Assembly: GCA_949710005.1 (NCBI GenBank)
Contig: OX453274.1
Coordinates: 20,068,712-20,132,711, forward strand
Origin: Ricordea florida
Lineage: Eukaryota; Cnidaria; Anthozoa; Corallimorpharia; Ricordeidae
Length of the DNA: 64,000 nucleotides
Reading direction: 5' to 3'
The notes under the pieces were generated by a model. The model made no database searches, was not told the origin of the DNA, and saw nothing but the letters and a program-made list of their open reading frames with translations. Below, in pieces: positions 26,434 to 39,345 of this stretch. Positions within the stretch are counted from its first letter, which is position 1. The number at the start of each line of letters is the position of its first letter. The position numbers and the translations under genes are program-made.

Positions 26434-28920
26434 CAGAGGGGTTTACTTAGCCGTTTTTGAGAACGAGCTATTCTAAAACAGTGTAATTTCTCAAAATCAG
26501 CCCGTACGGTCGCGTAAGCGTTAGTGTACAAAAGGTAGTGTACTTGAAAGGGCCATTTCTCGGGTTGTACTGAACCGATTTGAGTGAGCCATAGATCAAA
26601 ATTTAGCTAAGAAGATGTAGATTGTGTGATATAATTTTCAGAGGAGTTTACTTAGCCGTTTTTGAGAACGAGCTATTCTAAAACAGTGTAATTTCTCAAA
26701 ATCAGCCCGTACGGTCGCGTAAGCGTTAGTGTACAAAAGGTAGTCTACTTGAAAGGGCCATTTCTCGGGTTGTACTGAACCGATTTGAGTGAGCCATAGA
26801 TCAAAATTTAGCTAAGAAGATGTAGATTGTGTGATATAATTTTCAGAGGGGTTTACTTAGCCGTTTTTGAGAACGAGCTATTCTAAAACAGTGTAATTTC
26901 TAAAAATCAGCCCGTACGGTCGCGTAAGCGTTAGTGTACAAAAGGTAGTGTACTTGAAAGGGCCATTTCTCGGGTTGTACATAACCGATTTGAGTGAGCC
27001 ATAGATCAAAATTTAGCTAAGAAGATGTAGATTGTGTGATATAATTTTCAGAGGAGTTTACTTAGCCGTTTTTGAGAACGAGCTATTCTAAAACAGTGTA
27101 ATTTCTCAAAATCAGCCAGTACGGTCGCGTAAGCGTTAGTGTACAAAAGGTAGTCTACTTGAAAGGGCCATTTCTCGGGTTGTACTGAACCGATTTGAGT
27201 GAGCCATAGATCGAAATTTAGCTAAGAAGATGTAGATTGTGTGATATAGTTTTCAGAGGGGTTTACTTAGCCGTTTTTGAGAACGAGCTATTCTAAAACA
27301 GTGTAATTTCTCAAAATCAGCCCGTACGGTCGCGTAAGCGTTAGTGTACAAAAGGTAGTCTACTTGAAAGGGCCATTTCTCGGGTTGTACTGAACCGATT
27401 TGAGTGAGCCATAGATCAAAATTTAGCTAAGAAGATGTAGATTGTGTGATATAATTTTCAGAGGGGTTTACTTAGCCGTTTTTGAGAACGAGCTATTCTA
27501 AAACAGTGTAATTTCTCAAAATCAGCCCGTACGGTCGCGTAAGCGTTAGTGTACAAAAGGTAGTCTACTTGAAAGGGCCATTTCTCGGGTTGTACTGAAC
27601 CGATTTGAGTGAGCCATAGATCGAAATTTAGCTAAGAAGATGTAGATTGTGTGATATAATTTTCAGAGGGGTTTACTCAGCCGTTTTTGAGAACGAGCTA
27701 TTCTAAAACAGTGTAATTTCTCAAAATCAGCCCGTACGGTCGCGTAAGCGTTAGTGTACAAAAGGTAGTCTACTTGAAAGGGCCATTTCTCGGGTTGTAC
27801 TGAACCGATTTGAGTGAGCCATAGATCGAAATTTAGCTAAGAAGATGTAAATTGTGTGATATAATTTTCAGAGGGGTTTACTTAGCCGTTTTTGAGAACG
27901 AGCTATTCTAAAACAGTGTAATTTCTCAAAATCAGCCCGTACGGTCGCGTAAGCGTTAGTGTACAAAAGGTAGTCTACTTGAAAGGGCCATTTCTCGGGT
28001 TGTACTGAACCGATTTGAGTGAGCCATAGATCACAATTTAGCTAAGAAGATGTAGATTGTGTGATATAATTTTCAGAGGGGTTTACTTAGCCGTTTTTAA
28101 GAACGAGCTATTCTAAAACAGTGTAATTTCTCAAAATCAGCCCATACGGTCGCGTAAGCGTTAGTGTACAAAAGATAGTCTCCTTGAAAGGGCCATTTCT
28201 CGGGTTGTACTGAACCGATTTGAGTGAGCCATAGATCAAAATTTAGCTAAGAAGATGTAGATTGTGTGATATAATTTTCAGAGGGGTTTACTTAGCCGTT
28301 TTTGAGAACGAGCTATTCTAAAACAGTGTAATTTCTCAAAATCAGCCCGTACGGTCGCGTAAGCGTTAGTGTACAAAAGGTAGTCTACTTGAAAGGGCCA
28401 TTTCTCGGGTTGTACTGAACCGATTTGAGTGAGCCATAGATCGAAATTTAGCTAAGAAGATGTAAATTGTGTGATATAATTTTCAGAGGGGTTTACTTAG
28501 CCGTTTTTGAGAACGAGCTATTCTAAAACAGTGTAATTTCTCAAAATCAGCCCGTACGGTCGCGTAAGCGTTAGTGTACAAAAGGTAGTCTACTTGAAAG
28601 GGCCATTTCTCGGGTTGTACTGAACCGATTTGAGTGAGCCATAGATCACAATTTAGCTAAGAAGATGTAGATTGTGTGATATAATTTTCAGAGGGGTTTA
28701 CTTAGCCGTTTTTAAGAACGAGCTATTCTAAAACAGTGTAATTTCTCAAAATCAGCCCGTACGGTCGCGTAAGCGTTAGTGTACAAAAGGTAGTCTACTT
28801 GAAAGGGCCATTTCTCGGGTTGTACTGAACCGATTTGAGTGAGCCATAGATCGAAATTTAGCTAAGAAGATGTAAATTGTGTGATATAATTTTCAGAGGG
28901 GTTTACTTAGCCGTTTTTGA
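26434..28920. repeat. Mixed monomers with a 6-monomer partial duplication
   Basis: The marker pair 'gttgtacataacc' and 'agccagtacgg' at about 25751-25890 recurs at about 26981-27120, an offset of 1,230 bp (6 x 205). The rest alternates 'atcgaaattt' monomers ending in 'gtagattg' or 'gtaaattg', then shows the three-monomer series with 'atcacaattt' and 'tttttaagaac' twice (about 27840-28200 and 28440-28740). Only satellite is seen. Confidence 0.8.
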
Positions 28921-30340
28921 GAACGAGCTATTCTAATACAGTGTACTTTCTCAAAATCAGCCCGTACGGTCGCGTAAGCGTTAGTGTACAAAAGGTAGTC
29001 TACTTGAAAGGGCCATTTCTCGGGTTCTACTGAACCGATTTGAGTGAGCCATAGATCAAAATTTAGCTAAGAAGATGTAGATTGTGTGATATAATTTTCA
29101 GAGGGGTTTACTTAGCCGTTTTTGAGAACGAGCTATTCTAAAACAGTGTAATTTCTCAAAATCAGCCCGTACGGTCGCGTAAGCGTTAGTGTACAAAAGG
29201 TAGTCTACTTGAAAGGGCCATTTCTCGGGTTGTACTGAACCGATTTGAGTGAGCCATAGATCGAAATTTAGCTAAGAAGATGTAAATTGTGTGATATAAT
29301 TTTCAGAGGGGTTTACTTAGCCGTTTTTGAGAACGAGCTATTCTAAAACAGTGTAATTTCTCAAAATCAGCCCGTACGGTCGCGTAAGCGTTAGTGTACA
29401 AAAGGTAGTCTACTTGAAAGGGCCATTTCTCGGGTTCTACTGAACCGATTTGAGTGAGCCATAGATCACAATTTAGCTAAGAAGATGTAGATTGTGTGAT
29501 ATAATTTTCAGAGGGGTTTACTTAGCCGTTTTTGAGAACGAGCTATTCTAAAACAGTGTAATTTCTCAAAATCAGCCCGTACGGTCGCGTAAGCGTTAGT
29601 GTACAAAAGGTAGTCTACTTGAAAGGGCCATTTCTCGGGTTGTACTAAACCGATTTGAGTGAGCCATAGATCAAAATTTAGCTAAGAAGATGTAAATTGC
29701 GTGATATTTTTTTCAGAGGGGTTTACTTAGCCGTTTTTGAGAACGAGCTATTCTAATACAGTGTACTTTCTCAAAATCAGCCCGTACGGTCGCGTAAGCG
29801 TTAGTGTACAAAAGGTAGTCTACTTGAAAGGGCCATTTCTCGGGTTCTACTGAACCGATTTGAGTGAGCCATAGATCACAATTTAGCTAAGAAGATGTAG
29901 ATTGTGTGATATAATTTTCAGAGGGGTTTACTTAGCCGTTTTTGAGAACGAGCTATTCTAAAACAGTGTAATTTCTCAAAATCAGCCCGTACGGTCGCGT
30001 AAGCGTTAGTGTACAAAAGGTAGTCTACTTGAAAGGGCCATTTCTCGAGTTGTACTAAACCGATTTGAGTGAGCCATAGATCAAAATTTAGCTAAGAAGA
30101 TGTAAATTGTGTGATATAATTTTCAGAGGGGTTTACTTAGCCGTTTTTGAGAACGAGCTATTCTAATACAGTGTACTTTCTCAAAATCAGCCCGTACGGT
30201 CGCGTAAGCGTTAGTGTACAAAAGGTAGTCTACTTGAAAGGGCCATTTCTCGGGTTCTACTGAACCGATTTGAGTGAGCCATAGATCAAAATTTAGCTAA
30301 GAAGATGTAGATTGTGTGATATAATTTTCAGAGGGGTTTA
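28920..30340. repeat. Dimeric higher-order repeat, 410-bp unit
   Basis: The variant 'cgggttctac' occurs at 29021, 29431, 29841 and 30251, exactly 410 bp apart. 'ttctaatacagtgtacttt' accompanies it at 28931, 29751 and 30161 but not near 29341, so one dimer has lost that marker. The intervening monomers share 'tactaaacc' and 'gtaaattg' in two cases (near 29646 and 30056). A local 'gtgatattttttt' change near 29701 is private. Confidence 0.85.
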
Positions 30341-33300
30341 CTTAGCCGTTTTTGAGAACGAGCTATTCTAAAACAGTGTAATTTCTCAAAATCAGCCCGT
30401 ACGGTCGCGTAAGCGTTAGTGTACAAAAGGTAGTCTACTTGAAAGGGCCATTTCTCGGGTTGTACTGAACCGATTTGAGTGAGCCATAGATCAAAATTTA
30501 GCTAAGAAGATGTAGATTGTGTGATATGATTTTCAGAGGGGTTTACTTAGCCGTTGTTGAGAACGAGCTATTCTAATATAGTGTAATTTCTCAAAATCAG
30601 CCCATACGGTCGCGTAAGCGTTAGTGTACAAAAGGTAGTTTACTTGAAAGGGCCATTTCTCGGGTTGTACTAAACCGATTTGAGTGAGCCATAGATCAAA
30701 ATTTAGCTAAGAAGATGTAGATTGTGTGATATAGTTTTCAGAGGGGTTTACTTAGCCGTTTTTGAGAACGAGCTATTCTAAAACAGTGTAATTTCTCAAA
30801 ATCAGCCCGTACGGTCGCGTAAGCGTTAGTGTACAAAAGGTAGTCTACTTGAAAGGGCCATTTCTCGGGTTGTACTGAACCGATTTGAGTGAGCCATAGA
30901 TCAAAATTTAGCTAAGAAGATATAGATTGTGTGATATAATTTTCAGAGGGGTTTACTTAGCCGTTTTTGAGAACGAGCTATTCTAAGACAGTGTAATTTC
31001 TCAAAATCAGCCCGTACGGTCGCGTAAGCGTTAGTGTACAAAAGGTAGTCTACTTGAAAGGGCCATTTCTCGGGTTGTACTGAACCGATTTGAGTGAGCC
31101 ATAGATCGAAATTTAGCTAAGAAGATGTAGATTGTGTGATATAATTTTCAGAGGAGTTTACTTAGCCGTTTTTGAGAACGAGCTATTCTAAAACAGTGTA
31201 ATTTCTCAAAATCAGCCCGTACGGTCGCGTAAGCGTTAGTGTACAAGAGGTAGTCTACTTGAAAGGGCCATTTCTCGGGTTGTACTGAACCGATTTGAGT
31301 GAGCCATAGATCGAAATTTAGCTAAGAAGATGTAAATTGTGTGATATCATTTTCAGAGGGGTTTACTTAGCCGTTTTTGAGAACGAGCTATTCTAAAACA
31401 GTGTAATTTCTCAAAATCAGCCCGTACGGTCGCGTAAGCGTTAGTGTACAAAAGGTAGTCTACTTGAAAGGGCCATTTCTCGGGTTGTACTGAACCGATT
31501 TGAGTGAGCCATAGATCACAATTTAGCTAAGAAGATGTAGATTGTGTGATATAATTTTCAGAGGGGTTTACTTAGCCGTTTTTGAGAACGAGCTATTCTA
31601 AAACAGTGTAATTTCTCAAAATCAGCCCGTACGGTCGCGTAAGCGTTAGTGTACAAAAGGTAGTCTACTTGAAAGGGCCATTTCTCGGGTTGTGCTAAAC
31701 CGATTTGAGTGAGCCATAGATCAAAATTTAGCTAAGAAGATGTAAATTGTGTGATATAATTTTCAGAGGGGTTTACTTAGCCGTTTTTGAGAACGAGCTA
31801 TTCTAATACAGTGTACTTTCTCAAAATCAGCCCGTACGGTCGCGTAAGCGTTAGTGTACAAAAGGTAGTCTACTTAAAAGGGCCATTTCTCGGGTTGTAC
31901 TGAACCGATTTGAGTGAGCCATAGATCAAAATTTAGCTAAGAAGATGTAGATTGTGTGATATAATTTTCAGAGGGGTTTACTTAGCCGTTGTTGAGAACG
32001 AGCTATTCTAATATAGTGTAATTTCTCAAAATCAGCCCCTACGGTCGCGTAAGCGTTAGTGTACAAAACGTAGTGTACTTGAAAGGGCCATTTCTCGGGT
32101 TGTACTAAACCGATTTGAGTGAGCCATAGATCAAAATTTAGCTAAGAAGATGTAGATTGTGTGATATGATTTTCAGAGGGGTTTACTTAGCCGTTTTTGA
32201 GAACGAGCTATTCTAAAACATTGTAATTTCTCAAAATCAGCCCATACGGTCGCGTAAGCGTTAGTGTACAAAAGGTAGTCTACTTGAAAGGGCCATTTCT
32301 CGGGTTGTACTGAACCGATTTGAGTGAGCCATAGATCAAAATTTAGCTAAGAAGATGTAGATTGTGTGATATAATTTTCAGAGGGGTTTACTTAGCCGTT
32401 TTTAAGAACGAGCTATTCTAAAACAGTGTAATTTCTCAAAATCAGCCCGTACGGTCGCGTAAGCGTTAGTGTACAAAAGATAGTCTCCTTGAAAGGGCCA
32501 TTTCTCGGGTTGTACTGAACCGATTTGAGTGAGCCATAGATCAAAATTTAGCTAAGAAGATGTAGATTGTGTGATATAATTTTCAGAGGGGTTTACTTAG
32601 CCGTTTTTGAGAACGAGCTATTCTAAAACAGTGTAATTTCTCAGAATCAGCCCGTACGGTCGCGTAAGCGTTAGTGTACAAAAGGTAGTGTACTTGAAAG
32701 GGCCATTTCTCGGGTTGTACTGAACCGATTTGAGTGAGCCATAGATCAAAATTTAGCTAAGAAGATGTAGATTGTGTGATATAATTTTCAGAGGAGTTTA
32801 CTTAGCCGTTTTTGAGAACGAGCTATTCTAAAACAGTGTAATTTCTCAAAATCAGCCCGTACGGTCGCGTAAGCGTTAGTGTACAAAAGGTAGTCTACTT
32901 GAAAGGGCCATTTCTCGGGTTGTACTGAACCGATTTGAGTGAGCCATAGATCAAAATTTAGCTAAGAAGATGTAGATTGTGTGATATAATTTTCAGAGGG
33001 GTTTACTTAGCCGTTTTTGAAAACGAGCTATTCTAAAACAGTGTAATTTCTCAAAATCAGCCCGTACGGTCGCGTAAGCGTTAGTGTACAAAAGGTAGTC
33101 TACTTGAAAGGGCCATTTCTCGGGTTGTACTGAACCGATTTGAGTGAGCCATAGATCGAAATTTAGCTAAGAAGATGTAAATTGTGTGATATAATTTTCA
33201 GAGGGGTTTACTTAGCCGTTTTTGAGAACGAGCTATTCTAATACAGTGTACTTTCTCAAAATCAGCCCGTACGGTCGCGTAAGCGTTAGTGTACAAAAGG

Positions 33301-34230
33301 TAGTCTACTTGAAAGGGCCATTTCTCGGGTTGTACTGAACCGATTTGAGTGAGCCATAGATCAAAATTTAGCTAAGAAGATGTAGATTGTGTGATATAAT
33401 TTTCAGAGGGGTTTACTTAGCCGTTTTTGAGAACGAGCTATTCTAAAACAGTGTAATTTCTCAAAATCAGCCCGTACGGTCGCGTAAGCGTTAGTGTACA
33501 AAAGGTAGTCTACTTGAAAGGGCCATTTCTCGGGTTGTACTGAACCGATTTGAGTGAGCCATAGATCGAAATTTAGCTAAGAAGATGTAGATTGTGTGAT
33601 ATAATTTTCAGAGGGGTTTACTTAGCCGTTTTTAAGAACGAGCTATTCTAAAACAGTGTAATTTCTCAAAATCAGCCCATACGGTCGCGTAAGCGTTAGT
33701 GTACAAAAGATAGTCTCCTTGAAAGGGCCATTTCTCGGGTTGTACTGAACCGATTTGAGTGAGCCATAGATCGAAATTTAGCTAAGAAGATGTAGATTGT
33801 GTGATATAATTTTCAGAGGGGTTTACTTAGCCGTTTTTGAGAACGAGCTATTCTAAAACAGTGTAATTTCTCAAAATCAGCCCGTACGGTCGCGTAAGCG
33901 TTAGTGTACAAAAGGTAGTCTACTTGAAAGGGCCATTTCTCGGGTTGTACTGAACCGATTTGAGTGAGCCATAGATCGAAATTTAGCTAAGAAGATGTAG
34001 ATTGTGTGATATAGTTTTCAGAGGGGTTTACTTAGCCGTTTTTGAGAACGAGCTATTCTAAAACAGTGTAATTTCTCAAAATCAGCCCGTACGGTCGCGT
34101 AAGCGTTAGTGTACAAAAGGTAGTCTACTTGAAAGGGCCATTTCTCGGGTTGTACTGAACCGATTTGAGTGAGCCATAGATCAAAATTTAGCTAAGAAGA
34201 TGTAGATTGTGTGATATAATTTTCAGAGGG
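30341..34230. repeat. Mixed monomers with a 7-monomer partial duplication
   Basis: The rare pair 'ccgttgttga' and 'taatatagtg' at 30551 recurs at 31986, an offset of 1,435 bp (7 x 205). Other local variants include 'gatatgattttc' (30527 and 32165), 'gtgctaaacc' (31693), 'cagaatcagcc' (32642) and 'gatatcatt' (31345). Between about 32380 and 33800 the 'tttttaagaac' with 'gatagtctcc' monomer appears twice. No gene or inserted element is visible. Confidence 0.8.
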
Positions 34231-35270
34231 GTTTACTTAGCCGTTTTTGAGAACGAGCTATTCTAAAACAGTGTAATTTCTCAAAATCAGCCCGTACGGT
34301 CGCGTAAGCGTTAGTGTACAAAAGGTAGTCTACTTGAAAGGGCCATTTCTCGGGTTGTACTGAACCAATTTGAGTGAGCCATAGATCGAAATTTAGCTAA
34401 GAAGATGTAGATTGTGTGATATAATTTTCAGAGGGGTTTACTTAGCCGTTTTTGAGAACGAGCTATTCTAAAACAGTGTAATTTCTCAAAATCAGCCCGT
34501 ACGGTCGCGTAAGCGTTAGTGTACAAAAGGTAGTCTACTTGAAAGGGCCATTTCTCGGGTTGTACTGAACCGATTTGAGTGAGCCATAGATCGAAATTTA
34601 GCTAAGAAGATGTAAATTTTGTGATATAATTTTCAGAGGGGTTTACTTAGCCGTTTTTGAGAACGAGCTATTCTAAAACAGTGTAATTTCTCAAAATCAG
34701 CCCGTACGGTCGCGTAAGCGTTAGTGTACAAAAGGTAGTCTACTTGAAAGGGCCATTTCTCGGGTTGTACTGAACCGATTTGAGTGAGCCATAGATCAAA
34801 ATTTAGCTAAGAAGATGTAGATTGTGTGATATAATTTTCAGAGGGGTTTACTTAGCCGTTTTTGAGAACGAGCTATTCTAAAACAGTGTAATTTCTCAAA
34901 ATCAGCCCGTACGGTCGCGTAAGCGTTAGTGTACAAAAGGTAGTCTACTTGAAAGGGCCATTTCTCGGGTTGTACTGAACCAATTTGAGTGAGCCATAGA
35001 TCGAAATTTAGCTAAGAAGATGTAGATTGTGTGATATAATTTTCAGAGGGGTTTACTTAGCCGTTTTTGAGAACGAGCTATTCTAAAACAGTGTAATTTC
35101 TCAAAATCAGCCCGTACGGTCGCGTAAGCGTTAGTGTACAAAAGGTAGTCTACTTGAAAGGGCCATTTCTCGGGTTGTACTGAACCGATTTGAGTGAGCC
35201 ATAGATCGAAATTTAGCTAAGAAGATGTAAATTTTGTGATATAATTTTCAGAGGGGTTTACTTAGCCGTT
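34230..35270. repeat. Trimeric higher-order repeat, 615-bp offset
   Basis: Two markers repeat 615 bp apart: 'tgaaccaattt' at 34361 and 34976, and 'gtaaattttgtg' near 34612 and 35227. They sit on consecutive monomers of 'atcgaaattt' type, followed by a monomer with 'atcaaaattt' or 'atcacaattt'. One exact-register tandem duplication of three monomers explains the pattern. Confidence 0.85.
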
Positions 35271-36690
35271 TTTGAGAACGAGCTATTCTAAAACAGTGTA
35301 ATTTCTCAAAATCAGCCCGTACGGTCGCGTAAGCGTTAGTGTACAAAAGGTAGTCTACTTGAAAGGGCCATTTCTCGGGTTGTACTGAACCGATTTGAGT
35401 GAGCCATAGATCACAATTTAGCTAAGAAGATGTAGATTGTGTGATATAATTTTCAGAGGGGTTTACTTAGCCGTTTTTAAGAACGAGCTATTCTAAAACA
35501 GTGTAATTTCTCAAAATCAGCCCATACGGTCGCGTAAGCGTTAGTGTACAAAAGATAGTCTCCTTGAAAGGGCCATTTCTCGGGTTGTACTGAACCGATT
35601 TGAGTGAGCCATAGATCGAAATTTAGCTAAGAAGATGTAGATTGTGTGATATAATTTTCAGAGGGGTTTACTTAGCCGTTTTTGAGAACGAGCTATTCTA
35701 AAACAGTGTAATTTCTCAAAATCAGCCCGTACGGTCGCGTAAGCGTTAGTGTACAAAAGGTAGTCTACTTGAAAGGGCCATTTCTCGGGTTGTACTGAAC
35801 CGATTTGAGTGAGCCATAGATCGAAATTTAGCTAAGAAGATGTAAATTGTGTGATATAATTTTCAGAGGGGTTTACTTAGCCGTTTTTGAGAACGAGCTA
35901 TTCTAAAACAGTGTAATTTCTCAAAATCAGCCCGTACGGTCGCGTAAGCGTTAGTGTACAAAAGGTAGTCTACTTGAAAGGGCCATTTCTCGGGTTGTAC
36001 TGAACCGATTTGAGTGAGCCATAGATCACAATTTAGCTAAGAAGATGTAGATTGTGTGATATAATTTTCAGAGGGGTTTACTTAGCCGTTTTTGAGAACG
36101 AGCTATTCTAAAACAGTGTAATTTCTCAAAATCAGCCCGTACGGTCGCGTAAGCGTTAGTGTACTAAAGGTAGTCTACTTGAAAGGGCCATTTCTCGGGT
36201 TGTACTAAACCGATTTGAGTGAGCCATAAATCAAAATTTAGCTAAGAAGATGTAAATTGTGTGATATAATTTTCAGAGGGGTTTACTTAGCCGTTTTTGA
36301 GAACGAGCTATTCTAATACAGTGTACTTTCTCAAAATCAGCCCGTACGGTCGCGTAAGCGTTAGTGTACAAAAGGTAGTCTACTTGAAAGGGCCATTTCT
36401 CGGGTTCTACTGAACCGATTTGAGTGAGCCATAGATCAAAATTTAGCTAAGAAGATGTAGATTGTGTGATATAATTTTCAGAGGGGTTTACTTAGCCGTT
36501 TTTGAGAACGAGCTATTCTAAAACAGTGTAATTTCTCAAAATCAGCCCGTACGGTCGCGTAAGCGTTAGTGTACAAAAGGTAGTCTACTTGAAAAGGCCA
36601 TTTCTCGGGTTGTACTGAACCGATTTGAGTGAGCCATAGATCAAAATTTAGCTAAGAAGATGTAGATTGTGTGATATAATTTTCAGAGGG
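35271..36690. repeat. Mixed monomers
   Basis: Contains the 'atcacaattt' and 'tttttaagaac' with 'catacgg' and 'gatagtctcc' series again (about 35400-35590). A 'tactaaacc' monomer with 'cataaatc' follows (about 36205-36230), then 'ttctaatacagtgtacttt' (36311) and 'gttctac' (36415). Nothing but satellite is seen. Confidence 0.8.
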
Positions 36691-37990
36691 GTTTACTTGG
36701 CCGTTTTTGAGAACGAGCTATTCTAAAACAGTGTAATTTCTCAAAATCAGCCCGTACGGTCGCGTTAGCGTTAGTTTACAAAAGGTAGTCTACTTGAAAG
36801 GGCCATTTCTCGGGTTGTACTGAACCGATTTGATTGAGCCATAGATCAAAATTTAGCTGAGAAGATGTAGATTGTGTGATATAATTTTCAGAGGGGTTTA
36901 CTTAGCCGTTTTTTAAAAACGAGCTATTCTAAGACAGTGTAATTTCTCAAAATCAGCCCGTACGGTAGCGTAAGCGTTAGTGTACAAAAGGTAGTCTACT
37001 TGAAAGGGCCATTTCTCGGGTTGTACTGAACCGATTTGAGTGAGCCATAGATCAAAATTAAGCTAAGAAGATGTAGATTGTGTGATATAATTTTCAGAGG
37101 GGTTTACTTAGCCGTTTTTCAGAACGAGCTATTCTAAAACAGTGTAATTTCTCAAAATCAGCCCGTACGGTCGCGTAAGCGTTAGTGTACAAAAGGTAGT
37201 CTACTTGAAAGGGCCATTTCTCGGGTTGTACTGAACCGATTTGAGTAAGCCATAGATCAAAATTTAGCTAAGAAGATGTAGATTGTGTGATATAATTTTC
37301 AGAGGGGTTTACTTAGCCGTTTTTGAGAACGAGCTATTCTAAAACAGTGTAATTTCTCAAAATCAGCCCGTACGGTCGCGTAAGCGTTAGTGTACAAAAG
37401 GTAGTCTACTTGAAAGGGCCATTTCTCGGGTTGTACTGAACCGATTTGAGTGAGCCATAGATCAAAATTTAGCTAAGAAGATGTAGATTGTGTGATATAA
37501 TTTTCAGAGGGGTTTACTTGGCCGTTTTTGAGAACGAGCTATTCTAAAACAGTGTAATTTCTCAAAATCAGCCCGTACGGTCGCGTTAGCGTTAGTTTAC
37601 AAAAGGTAGTCTACTTGAAATGGCCATTTCTCGGGTTGTACTGAACCGATTTGATTGAGCCATAGATCAAAATTTAGCTAAGAAGATGTAGATTGTGTGA
37701 TATAATTTTCAGAGGGGTTTACTTAGCCGTTTTTTAAAAACGAGCTATTCTAAGACAGTGTAATTTCTCAAAATCAGCCCGTACGGTCGCGTAAGCGTTA
37801 GTGTACAAAAGGTAGTCTACTTGAAAGGGCCATTTCTCGGGTTGTACTGCACCGATTTGAGTGAGCCATAGATCAAAATTTAGCTAAGAAGATGTAGATT
37901 GTGTGATATAATTTTCAGAGGGGTTTACTTAGCCGTTTTTGAGAACGAGCTATTCTAAAACAGTGTAATTTCTCAAAATCAGCCCGTACG
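36690..37990. repeat. 4-monomer higher-order repeat, 821-bp offset
   Basis: The 'ttacttggcc', 'cgcgttagcgttagttta' and 'tttgattgagcc' monomer at about 36690-36900 recurs at about 37510-37720. The next monomer has 'gttttttaaaaacgag' with one inserted base and 'ctaagacag' (about 36909 and 37731). The offset is 821 bp, 4 x 205 plus the inserted base carried by each copy. 'gaaatggcc' near 37619 is private to the second copy. Confidence 0.88.
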
Positions 37991-37999
37991 GTCGCGTAA

Positions 38000-39345
38000 G
38001 CGTTAGTGTACAAAAGGTAGTCTACTTGAAAGGGCCATTTCTCGGGTTGTACTGAACCGATTTGAGTGAGCCATAGATCAAAATTTAGCTAAGAAGATGT
38101 AGATTGTGTGATATAATTTTCAGAGGGGTTTACTTAGCCGTTTTTGAGAACGAGCTATTCTAAAACAGTGTAATTTCTCAAAATCAGCCCGTACGGTCGC
38201 GTAAGCATTAGTGTACAAAAGGTAGTCTACTTGAAAGGGCCATTTCTCGGGTTGTACTGAACCGATTTGAGTGAGCCATAGATCAAAATTTAGCTAAGAA
38301 GATGTAGATTGTGTGATATAATTTTCAGAGGGGTTTACTTAGCCGTTTTTGAGAACGAGCTATTCTAAGACAGTGTAATTTCTCAAAATCAGCCCGTACG
38401 GTCGCGTAAGCGTTAGTGTACAAAAGGTAGTCTACTTGAAAGGGCCATTTCTCGGGTTGTACTGAACCGATTTGAGTGAGCCATAGATCAAAATTAAGCT
38501 AAGAAGATGTAGATTGTGTGATATAATTTTCAGAGGGGTTTACTTAGCCGTTTTTGAGAACGAGCTATTCTAAAACAGTGTAATTTCTCAAAATCAGCCC
38601 GTACGGTCGCGTAAGCGTTAGTGTACAAAAGGTAGTCTACTTGAAAGGGCCATTTCTCGGGTTGTACTGAACCGATTTGAGTGAGCCATAGATCAAAATT
38701 TAGCTAAGAAGATGTAGATTGTGTGATGTAACTTTCAGAGGGGTTTACTTAGCCGCTTTTGAGAACGAGCTATTCTAAAACAGTGTAATTTCTCAAAATC
38801 AGCCCGTACGGTCGCGTAAGCGTTAGTGTACAAAAGGTAGTCTACTTGAAAGGGCCATTTCTCGTGTTGTACTGAACCGATTTGAGTGAGCCATAGATCA
38901 AAATTTAGCTAAGAAGATGTAGATTGTGTGATATAATTTTCAGAGGGGTTTACTTAGCCGTTTTTGAGAACGAGCTATTCTAAAACAGTGTAATTTCTCA
39001 AAATCAGCCCGTACGGTCGCGTAAGCGTTAGTGTACAAAAGGTAGTCTACTTGAAAGGGCCATTTCTCGGGTTGTACTGAACCGATTTGAGTGAGCCATA
39101 GATCAAAATTTAGCTAAGAAGATGTAGATTGTGTGATATAATTTTCAGAGGGGTTTACTTAGCCGTTTTTGAGAACGAGCTATTCTAAAACAGTGTAATT
39201 TCTCAAAATCAGCCCGTACGGTCGCGTAAGCGTTAGTGTACAAAAGGTAGTCTACTTGAAAGGGCCATTTCTCGGGTTGTACTGAACCGATTTGAGTGAG
39301 CCATAGATCAAAATTTAGCTAAGAAGATGTAGATTGTGTGATATA
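38000..39345. repeat. Near-consensus monomers containing a displaced fragment of the 2,050-bp unit
   Basis: The markers 'aaaattaagct' (38491), 'gatgtaactttc' (near 38726) and 'agccgctttt' (38751) occur in the same order 14,350 bp downstream (52841, near 53076 and 53101), exactly 70 x 205. The surrounding monomers are close to consensus. This is a short remnant or precursor of the 10-monomer unit at 51.8-55.3 kb. Confidence 0.82.
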
